Assembly: GCF_937906905.1 (NCBI RefSeq)
Contig: NZ_CALERY010000010.1
Span: forward strand, 1-27,873
Length of the DNA stretch: 27,873 bases
Direction of reading: 5' to 3'
Origin: an uncultured Helicobacter sp.
GTDB taxonomy: Bacteria > Campylobacterota > Campylobacteria > Campylobacterales > Helicobacteraceae
Shown here: piece after piece, positions 23,701 through 27,873 of the stretch
Numbering within the stretch: the first letter of the stretch is position 1
Layout: each line of letters opens with the position of its first letter
Translations under genes and position numbers: made by a program
The notes under the pieces: generated by a model
Told to the model about the DNA's origin: nothing
The model's database searches: none
Seen by the model: the letters and a program-made list of their open reading frames with translations, nothing else

Positions 23701-24536
23701 AGAAGAATAGAAACATATTCATACAAGATGAAAAAAGTTCTATTTGGAATCTTACAGGTGAAAGAGAAATTGATAAATATCAAAAATTAAATACGCTAGG
23801 GGACTTCTGTTATATAAGCGTTGGTATGGGACTTCATTCAAGTGAATCTAATAAAAATTATAAATTTACAAAAAAAGATTTGATTAGTAGAACAATGGAT
23901 AAAATCCATAATAGAGCATATATTGAAGGAAAAGATATTGAAAAATATCAAATAGTAAATGTTAAATACCTTGAATACAATACAGAACGCTGTCCATCAC
24001 AATGTAGAGAACCAAGATTCCCAGAACTTTTTGAAGCGGAAAAACTTGTAATTAACAAAATAGGATATTTAAAGTCAGTCATAGACACTAACAAAACTAT
24101 TTGCGACCAAACTATTAGGGTTTGTGTGCTGTGGCATAATCTTAAAAACATAAATAACAAAAGCATTATTTCAAGTATAAAAAAATTTTCTAACTTTGAA
24201 CGAAATGAACTTGAAAACTTATCGCAACAAGTCAATTTGTTATATTTGTTAGGGATACTTAATTCAAAATATATTGCTTTATTACTAGATGAAATAAGGG
24301 GAGTTGGAAATATTGATTTAAACCCAGAGTATCTAAGAAAACTCCCTATCCCCAAAATCACAGAATCTAATCAGCCCCTGTGTGATGAGATTATAAAATG
24401 TGTAGATAAAATCCTAGAATCTAAAGCAAAAGATTCCACCCTTGACACCCAAGAGCTAGAATCTAAAATTGACTCTTTAGTGTATAAACTCTATAATCTC
24501 ACAGATGATGAAATAAAAACAATTAAAGGAAAGTGA
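20724..24536 (+). CDS. N6-adenine DNA methyltransferase (Eco57I/type IIG-like)
   Basis: ATG 20724 is chosen because AAAGGAG (20711-20717) precedes it by 6 bases; the frame is open further upstream only through repeat DNA. The 1270-aa product has an N-terminal region of about 370 residues (no nuclease motif recognised), then STGSYYTPREIVRYMCR, then a spacer of about 240 residues made of repeat DNA (about 21915-22640). SAM motif I is VLDPACGSGAFPIGL (about 680) and catalytic motif IV is IGNPPYIS (NPPY at 864-867), which together indicate adenine-N6 methylation. The probable target-recognition region after NPPY is strikingly AT-rich. The C-terminus IDSLVYKLYNLTDDEI recurs twice downstream. It would methylate self DNA in concert with the PLD-helicase. 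Confidence 0.88.
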   Translation: MNSLQTFTTSPYTLEYFKDFIQQAFPQAQLLNSPTTPYKDGHIIHAYAPICQDIELESSHILQVFAFEVGSTHAKVTLHKELAKIAKNNASHILACFYDPSDTQEFRLSLITTGFDFEANKSTHSNLRRQSFVLGDSIPTHTAQKQLQTLIDSQAKSKQALEEAFSLEPVTKEFYKEIVGIFITLIDSIQLPAESQAVHTKQTDSKKREFALRLLSRLLFCKFLEKKGVIDQAIFSTTLSDNYYHEVLEPLFFSTLNTPKAKRNYDLLDPRVATLLDSIPYLNGGLFAPQASDFYSPQKPTAYHATLKVPNAPLAELFTLLESYHFSIDESTPDSQEVGLNPELLGLVFESLLSELFTDNRKDSTASLRKSTGSYYTPREIVRYMCRTSLYQFLLTKLDSALGSHSADLANFGATADHKSSSTPKFAKNHESTTANLRILEEESRAEQTDLESTFEKSHDFKDNAPAPSLRDTAPAVAWQSNSAPAESNQINGARKACNLESVQGDWGVKGGIRGDASQVAPLSPLEKTLSQAKLESSNNAKKVESSVDCHDSATAESRNDSKKVDSKKTAQQSSNSTNATILSEQAQDSRINKNHTNSTNATRRQDFGDKNGALQGESRELPKAVMTAGSPQQSPFLAQKPTPDTNEAIHNLIFHHDPTTLTQPQKSQILAALQSLKVLDPACGSGAFPIGLMQELLELGEILGDTRSPYTRKLEILQSNIYGIDIQPMATEISRLRCFLSLILEEAPRDIKPLPNLEFKFLSANSLLPLPQDSMLEYDGYQADKQKLESIRQDNFSADLSTRESLKQDYLKTAAHIARNLILHAQGESPLTQWNPYDPHSVAEFFDSEYMFGLSGFDIVIGNPPYISAPNQMKDKFLAQQRETLKNISYYKTLHKKWDLYIPFIERGLKILNFNGMCSMIIPYPYTNQPYAQKSRENIFKDFSLVEIADLHESKVFNAEVLNCIVFIQNNNANNEIFISKLHHHTIERIYKKNRNIFIQDEKSSIWNLTGEREIDKYQKLNTLGDFCYISVGMGLHSSESNKNYKFTKKDLISRTMDKIHNRAYIEGKDIEKYQIVNVKYLEYNTERCPSQCREPRFPELFEAEKLVINKIGYLKSVIDTNKTICDQTIRVCVLWHNLKNINNKSIISSIKKFSNFERNELENLSQQVNLLYLLGILNSKYIALLLDEIRGVGNIDLNPEYLRKLPIPKITESNQPLCDEIIKCVDKILESKAKDSTLDTQELESKIDSLVYKLYNLTDDEIKTIKGK
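22126..22167 (+). repeat. Palindromic dispersed element, copy B (inside the methyltransferase gene)
   Basis: Ends CGTCATTGCGAG (22126-22137) and CGTGGCAATCCA (22156-22167) surround a different self-complementary core, ACTGC...GCAGT. It is read in frame as SLRDTAPAVAWQS. A CTAGAATCCACTTTT copy lies just upstream (22074-22088). Confidence 0.8.
22252..22302. repeat. G6/C6 inverted repeat inside the methyltransferase gene
   Basis: Two G6 runs in 22252-22270 (AAGGGGGGATAAGGGGGGA) face two C6 runs in 22285-22302, forming a strong hairpin with a loop of about 14 bases. A further G6 run lies at 22243-22248. The arms lie in coding sequence, so a one-base change would truncate the methyltransferase before motif I. 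Confidence 0.8.
22365..22406 (-). repeat. Palindromic dispersed element, copy C (inside the methyltransferase gene)
   Basis: Inverted orientation: GTGGATTGCCACG (22365-22377), core ATTCTGC-CACC-GCAGAAT, then CTCGCAATGAC (22396-22406). Read in frame as VDCHDSATAESRND. Same ends as copies A and B, different but again self-complementary core. Confidence 0.8.
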
Positions 24537-25699
24537 TGGATAATATAGATAAAAACAACATAAACAAAATTTACGATGAACTTGCCGAACAAATATCAAG
24601 ACTCTATATAGAGCTGTATAGTTATTTTAAGAATGAGAAGTTACAATTGATTTTTTCAACCTTGCATAACAATATAGTGGAATGTTTTAAGCAAATGAAT
24701 AAACGACTTCCAGCCATAGAGAACAATAGACACTATAATGCTAATAGTAGTAGAAAATTAAAATCAAGTATAGAGACTGCGCGGCGATTGCAAAAAGAGC
24801 TAAAAAGTAGCAAAGTATGCTTTGAAATTGATAGAAAATATAATGATATTTTTACACAATGCTTAGGCTTTTTGCAAGATAGTTCTGGGAGTGAAATTCC
24901 TATTGGAATGAATAAAATACAAATTTATGAAAAAGACCCCATATTTATTTCATCAAAGACTATTGATACTCCAAACGGAAAACAAGCTTACGAATTGAAA
25001 ATAATTGGCAATGGTTCTTATGCTGATGTGTATAAGTATTTCGATAAATTTTACCAATGTAATTTTGCATTAAAAAGGCTAAATAATAAAGCTAACAAAA
25101 AAGAAATTGAAAGATTTGAAAAAGAATTTGAAGCAATGAAAAAAATTGATAATCCATACATACTAAAAGTATATTGTTTTGACAAAGATAAACAAGAATA
25201 TATTATGGAGTATGCTGACTTTACCCTAAAGGAATATATCAATAAGCATAATCAAAAAATATCAAAAAATGAAAGAATTTCGATAGGCTGTCAAATACTA
25301 AAGGCTATCCAATTTTTATGGAACAAAGACATTTTACACAGAGATATAAGTCTTACTAATATTTTAATAAGGAAGTATGATGGTATTCTTGTAGTAAAGG
25401 TTTCTGATTTTGGTCTAATAAAAGAAAAAAATAGCGATTTAACTAGCGATGATACTGAGATAAAAGGAAGTTTAAATGAAAAGTCAAGGCTTGAAAAAAT
25501 AGGTTTTAAGAGTTATAGCCATTGTGATGAAATTTATACTTTAAGTAAAGTTTTGTATTTTGTCGCTACAGGTAAAGAAAAAATAGAAAATGCTAAATGT
25601 GATTTTTTACATAAGGGAACAAATGCAAATATAGAGGAAAGATATAAAGATTTAGAAAGCTTAAAAAACGACTTTATCGATTTTTGTCAAAACCCCTAG
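24536..25699 (+). CDS. Serine/threonine protein kinase (Hanks type)
   Basis: 387 aa from ATG 24536, which overlaps the methyltransferase TGA by one base (TGATG), with AAAGGA 5 bases upstream; a GTG three bases earlier is the alternative start. The N-terminal 150 residues are charged and probably helical. The kinase domain has the glycine loop IIGNGSYADVYK (about 156-167), the ATP lysine in FALKRL, the catalytic loop ILHRDISLTNIL and VSDFGLI for metal binding, and EIYTLSKVLY as the later helix. All catalytic residues look intact; no transmembrane segment or PASTA repeat is seen, so it is cytosolic. The DNA is very AT-rich. Tight coupling to the methyltransferase suggests a signalling or abortive role in the same system, by analogy with Pgl/BREX-linked kinases. 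Confidence 0.85.
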   Translation: MDNIDKNNINKIYDELAEQISRLYIELYSYFKNEKLQLIFSTLHNNIVECFKQMNKRLPAIENNRHYNANSSRKLKSSIETARRLQKELKSSKVCFEIDRKYNDIFTQCLGFLQDSSGSEIPIGMNKIQIYEKDPIFISSKTIDTPNGKQAYELKIIGNGSYADVYKYFDKFYQCNFALKRLNNKANKKEIERFEKEFEAMKKIDNPYILKVYCFDKDKQEYIMEYADFTLKEYINKHNQKISKNERISIGCQILKAIQFLWNKDILHRDISLTNILIRKYDGILVVKVSDFGLIKEKNSDLTSDDTEIKGSLNEKSRLEKIGFKSYSHCDEIYTLSKVLYFVATGKEKIENAKCDFLHKGTNANIEERYKDLESLKNDFIDFCQNP

Positions 25700-25726
25700 A
25701 ATCCATTTTTGAAAATGCCACAACTC

Positions 25727-25763
25727 CGTCATTGCGAGCCTTGAAAAAAGGCACGGCAATCCA
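25727..25763 (+). repeat. Palindromic dispersed element, copy D
   Basis: CGTCATTGCGAG (25727-25738), core CCTTGAAAAAAGG, then CACGGCAATCCA (25752-25763, one change from the usual end). It lies just after the kinase stop and follows a one-mismatch CTAGAATCCACTTTT copy at 25696-25710. Confidence 0.75.
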
Positions 25764-25770
25764 TAAGCAA

Positions 25771-25857
25771 AAAGAGCTAGAATCTCAAATTGACTCTTTA
25801 GTCTATAAACTTTACAATCTCACAAACGATGAGATAGAAATTATAAAATCTTATTGA
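25771..25857 (+). pseudogene. Detached copy of the methyltransferase C-terminal tail (second copy)
   Basis: This encodes KELESQIDSLVYKLYNLTNDEI and a TGA stop at 25855-25857. It is the same tail as the intact methyltransferase (ELESKIDSLVYKLYNLTDDEI) but has no start or upstream body. It follows the kinase, as if a former 3' end of the methyltransferase gene had been separated by inserted cargo. Confidence 0.75.
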
Positions 25858-25867
25858 AGTGTGGGCT

Positions 25868-26507
25868 ATGGATAGACATAAACAAATCGAGCTTTTTTCA
25901 CTCTCTAGGCTAGCTAGCTACAAACGATTGGCGTGAGCATAGCGCAAATCTCGCCCTAATAGCAGACATCAGCATAAGGCTTGGGCTGCTAGAAATCATC
26001 ACGCGCAATAAAGTGGCTTTACTTTTAGAGATAGGTGATAGTGAGTTTATCTCTAAGCAAACGCTTGGGTATTGGTGCAAGTGTATAGATACACATAGGC
26101 TTCACAATAGGCTTGTAAATATGCGCGATATGGACTTCCGCAAATATTCCACACATAATAAAAAAGACAAAATGCGTGATTATCAAAAAGTGCAAATTGC
26201 TTATAGCATTTTACGCACGATACGCAATAGGGCTTTTCACTTTGAAAATCTGCTAAAAACAAATCCCAATGGCACGCCTAGACTCTCAAGCGTGTGCGAA
26301 TTTGGGAAAACTAGGATTCTAGTGGGGATTGATGGAGATAGAATCGCGGAGTTTTTAGATGATTTTCTAGGGTGTTTTGATAGCGAGCTAAAGGAATACA
26401 CACAAGAAGTGCAATGCCTAAGACTCGCTAAGAGAGAAAAGAGAAAGATAGCTAAAGTGGCTGCGTGGTGGAGAAATGTCGCTTGCGGTGGCAGGTGGTG
26501 GCGGTAA
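25868..26507 (+). pseudogene. Frameshifted HEPN/Abi-like protein gene
   Basis: ATG 25868 opens MDRHKQIELFSLSRLASYK, then the frame is lost near 25919-25922. The next frame continues NDWREHSANLALIADISIRLGLLEIITRNK and runs to TAA at 26505-26507. Removing one A in the run at 25922-25924 joins the two. RTIRNRAFHFENLL holds an R-x4-H (RNRAFH) motif typical of HEPN RNases in the Abi_2/AbiD/F-like group, which act in abortive infection. The last residues (AAWWRNVACGGRWWR) look degenerate. An annotation starting at GTG 26013 would miss the N-terminal third. Either a broken gene or a switchable one; the A run is only three long, which favours decay. Confidence 0.6.
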
Positions 26508-26634
26508 AGCACCGCCGTGAATGAGACTGGATTCTATACAAACCAAGCTAAAATGCAGTTTAAATGCAATCATAGAAAGGCTAAAAATGGATTCTAGTGT
26601 GGATTACTAAAGAAGCTGCGGCTGCGCCTTGCTT

Positions 26635-26722
26635 TGCCACGCCACTGCTACCGCGCTTGCTCGCAATGACAAAAATGAAGTGGATTGCCACGCCTTGCCT
26701 TACGGCAAGTCTCGCAATGACG
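26635..26722 (-). repeat. Palindromic dispersed elements, copies E and F in tandem
   Basis: Copy E (26635-26670) is TGCCACG...GCTCGCAATGAC with a partly degraded core. Copy F (26680-26722) is GTGGATTGCCACG, core CTTGCC-TTAC-GGCAAG, CTCGCAATGACG. Both are inverted relative to copy A. They occupy the gene-free stretch 26508-26918. Confidence 0.8.
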
Positions 26723-26767
26723 ATAAAACGCCACTAGCGTAAAAAGTGGATTCTAGCCCTTTAGCCC

Positions 26768-26843
26768 AAAACAAGCGAAGCGCAGTTTCTTTAGAAAACA
26801 AGCGAAGCGGTGCGAGCGTGAGCTCGCAGGTTTCTTTAGAAAA
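26768..26843. repeat. Direct repeats AAAACAAGCGAAGCG and GTTTCTTTAGAAAA with a hairpin
   Basis: AAAACAAGCGAAGCG occurs at 26768-26782 and 26795-26809. GTTTCTTTAGAAAA occurs at 26785-26798 and 26830-26843. Between them GCGAGC-GTGA-GCTCGC (26812-26827) is a perfect 6-bp hairpin. No coding frame is convincing here; this is the second half of the gene-free region before the first toxin-antitoxin pair. Confidence 0.7.
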
Positions 26844-26853
26844 GCCAACGCCC

Positions 26854-26887
26854 TAGAATCCAAAACATAGAAAACTAATGCTAGAAT
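26854..26887 (+). promoter_or_regulatory. 34-bp repeat carrying an extended -10, copy 1 (before toxin-antitoxin 1)
   Basis: Identical to 27481-27514 except for one base. It ends in TGCTAGAAT, a TG-N-TAGAAT extended -10 (26879-26887), 31 bases before the antitoxin ATG. Its 5' part encodes the last residues ESKT of a methyltransferase tail, followed by a stop. Confidence 0.6.
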
Positions 26888-26918
26888 CTAGTCAAATTTA
26901 TAGCATAAGGATAGTGCG

Positions 26919-27143
26919 ATGAGTATCACCATAAACATTTCACAAGAGCTACAAGAAGCCTACCAAAACTTCGCTAGAGAGCAAAATATCAGCCAAGAGG
27001 AGCTTATCCAAAAGGCGTTAATCGCGTATATGGAGGATTTAGAGGACTTAAATGCGGCACTAGAGTGGCAGCTAAAAAGCAACGATGAAAAACGCGATGG
27101 CGCGATACCTGCTAAAGAGCTTTACAAAGAGCTGGGACTCTAG
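26919..27143 (+). CDS. Antitoxin of a RelBE-type pair
   Basis: 74 aa. The N-terminus MSITINISQELQEAYQNFARE followed by NISQEELIQKALIAYMED fits a ribbon-helix-helix DNA-binding dimer (strand, then two helices). The acidic C-terminal part would wrap the toxin. AAGGA (26907-26911) precedes ATG 26919. The toxin starts 2 bases after its stop. It probably represses the promoter in the 34-bp repeat just upstream. Which RHH subfamily (RelB, ParD or CopG-like) is uncertain. Confidence 0.8.
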   Translation: MSITINISQELQEAYQNFAREQNISQEELIQKALIAYMEDLEDLNAALEWQLKSNDEKRDGAIPAKELYKELGL

Positions 27144-27145
27144 CG

Positions 27146-27403
27146 ATGCAATTTGTGTATTCTAAAAAAGCGCAAAAGCAGTTTGAAAAGCTAGATACAA
27201 TCACACAAAAGCGTATTAAGAATCTAACACAAGAGCTAGAGTCCCTAGAAAACCCACGAAGCAAGGGCGAAGCCTTGGTGGGCAATCTCGGCGGACTTTG
27301 GCGATACCGAGTGGGAGACTATCGCATAATCTGCGAGATAAATGACAATGAGCTACTTATCTATGCTATCCACATCGCCCATAGAAAAGAAGTGTATCAA
27401 TAA
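27146..27403 (+). CDS. RelE/ParE-family toxin
   Basis: 85-aa toxin with the RelE-fold signature: MQFVYSKKAQKQFEKLD at the start, GNLGGLWRYRVGDYRIICEI in the middle and IHIAHRKEVYQ at the end (Arg and His/Lys/Tyr residues of the mRNA-cleaving RelE branch). RelE toxins cut mRNA on the ribosome. It starts 2 bases after the antitoxin stop, the usual arrangement. Full length; no damage seen. Confidence 0.88.
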   Translation: MQFVYSKKAQKQFEKLDTITQKRIKNLTQELESLENPRSKGEALVGNLGGLWRYRVGDYRIICEINDNELLIYAIHIAHRKEVYQ

Positions 27404-27413
27404 TCCCCAGTAA

Positions 27414-27497
27414 TTAGAATCCACAATCGACAGCCTAGTCTATAAGCTCTACAATCTCACAAACGATGAAATCACAGCCATAGAATCCAAAACATAA
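27414..27497 (+). pseudogene. Detached copy of the methyltransferase C-terminal tail (third copy)
   Basis: Encodes LESTIDSLVYKLYNLTNDEI and ends ESKT then TAA at 27495-27497, with no start codon. This is the third occurrence of the tail after 24451-24536 and 25771-25857. It lies between two toxin-antitoxin pairs and overlaps the 34-bp repeat that brings a promoter to the second pair. Confidence 0.75.
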
Positions 27498-27514
27498 AAA
27501 ACTAATGCTAGAAT
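27481..27514 (+). promoter_or_regulatory. 34-bp repeat carrying an extended -10, copy 2 (before toxin-antitoxin 2)
   Basis: One mismatch from 26854-26887. Ends in TGCTAGAAT (27506-27514), 32 bases before ATG 27547, the same spacing as copy 1. It begins in the last codons of the third methyltransferase tail. Confidence 0.6.
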
Positions 27515-27546
27515 TTTAAGCAACACAAAAGCCCAAAGGATAACAA

Positions 27547-27774
27547 ATGACACTGATTATAGAAAACGCCAGCAAAGAGCTTTACACTGCGATAAAAAGC
27601 CTAGCCAAGATTGATAACGCAAAATGCAAGGTGCAAAAGCCCAAGCTCACAAAGTTTGAAAAAGAGATTCTACAAGCAAAGGCAGAGCTAGAAAAGCAGA
27701 GAGCAGCAGGCACGCTAAAGACTTACGCCAATGTGGCTGAGTTTAGGGAGGCGATCGATAATGGCGAGCTATAA
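27547..27774 (+). CDS. Antitoxin of a second RelE/YafQ-type pair
   Basis: 75 aa, MTLIIENASKELYTAIKSLAK at the N-terminus and a long charged helix (FEKEILQAKAELEKQRAAG) leading to VAEFREAIDNGEL. This fits a small antitoxin with an N-terminal dimerisation strand and a toxin-binding helix. AAAGGA (27535-27540) precedes the ATG. Its last 14 bases overlap the start of the next gene, typical of toxin-antitoxin pairs. Family assignment is tentative. Confidence 0.7.
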   Translation: MTLIIENASKELYTAIKSLAKIDNAKCKVQKPKLTKFEKEILQAKAELEKQRAAGTLKTYANVAEFREAIDNGEL

Positions 27775-27873
27775 TGTCAATTTCACAAAAAGCTTTATCA
27801 AAGACTACAAAAAGCTACAAACAAAAGACAAAGATTTGACTGACGCGCTTATAGACAAGCTAGCCACAGGACA
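27761..27873 (+). CDS. RelE/YafQ-like toxin, cut by the window end
   Basis: ATG 27761 overlaps the antitoxin stop in another frame and reads MASYNVNFTKSFIKDYKKL, then QTKDKDLTDALIDKLATGQ to the end of the sequence. The FTKSFIKDYKKL start matches YafQ/RelE-type toxins, including the HP0894 type of Helicobacter. Only 37 complete codons are available; the catalytic C-terminus lies outside the window. Confidence 0.68.
   Translation, partial: MASYNVNFTKSFIKDYKKLQTKDKDLTDALIDKLATG

Noticed and set aside
16892..25699. Identification as a canonical DISARM, BREX or Pgl system
   Set aside because: Only the methyltransferase, helicase/PLD and kinase themes are shared; DrmA, DrmB, PglZ and BrxC-like genes are not in the window.
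26635..26843. Possible CRISPR array
   Set aside because: Repeats are few, inverted as well as direct, irregularly spaced and without spacers of uniform size; no cas genes.
1..27873. tRNA, rRNA or complete insertion sequence
   Set aside because: No cloverleaf, rRNA stretch, transposase or integrase gene was recognised on either strand.

Overview
The window reads as a chromosomal segment of a Helicobacter, probably of the enterohepatic type. Grounds are an ArsRS-type two-component pair, an ADP-heptose (LPS inner core) gene set, homopolymeric-tract phase variation, and a candidate small RNA resembling H. pylori RepG. Assignment below genus is not possible by eye. Two dispersed motifs mark the DNA: a very frequent TAGAATC heptamer, often extended to CTAGAATCCACTTTT, and a palindromic element with ends CGTCATTGCGAG and CGTGGCAATCCA.

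Left part (1-7240, rightward): a polar amino acid ABC importer (two permeases and an ATPase, with no binding protein in the window), a roughly 90-nt candidate sRNA with C/U-rich loops, arsR-arsS, purF, and a TIGR01212-type radical SAM protein. Next comes a leftward cluster (12079 down to 7243): a small membrane-anchored protein, a TauE/SafE-like membrane protein, then gmhB-hldD-hldE-gmhA, a complete set for converting sedoheptulose-7-phosphate to ADP-L-glycero-D-manno-heptose. lysA diverges from it and converges on a YqaA-like membrane protein. Three poly-A tracts precede an unlisted 56-codon gene. A leftward pair follows: a YbiT-type ABC-F ATPase and a coupled 258-aa unknown.

Right part (16850-27873) is a defence-like accessory island. 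A promoter and an ATG at 16892 lead into a G10 tract at 16928-16937. With ten G the frame stops at 16964. With nine G it would join a PLD nuclease-SNF2 helicase as one protein of about 1180 aa. Downstream lie a 1270-aa N6-adenine DNA methyltransferase with a repeat-built internal spacer and an AT-rich recognition region, a coupled Ser/Thr protein kinase, a frameshifted HEPN/Abi-like gene and two toxin-antitoxin pairs. The extreme 3' end of the methyltransferase gene is repeated twice more (25771-25857 and 27414-27497), as if cargo had been added stepwise behind it.

Working model (inference): a phase-variable restriction or anti-phage operon made of translocase-nuclease, methyltransferase and kinase, followed by an accumulating abortive-infection module. 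The C/U-rich sRNA loops could pair with the G tract in its mRNA. All functional statements rest on motif reading of the given sequence; no database search was run.
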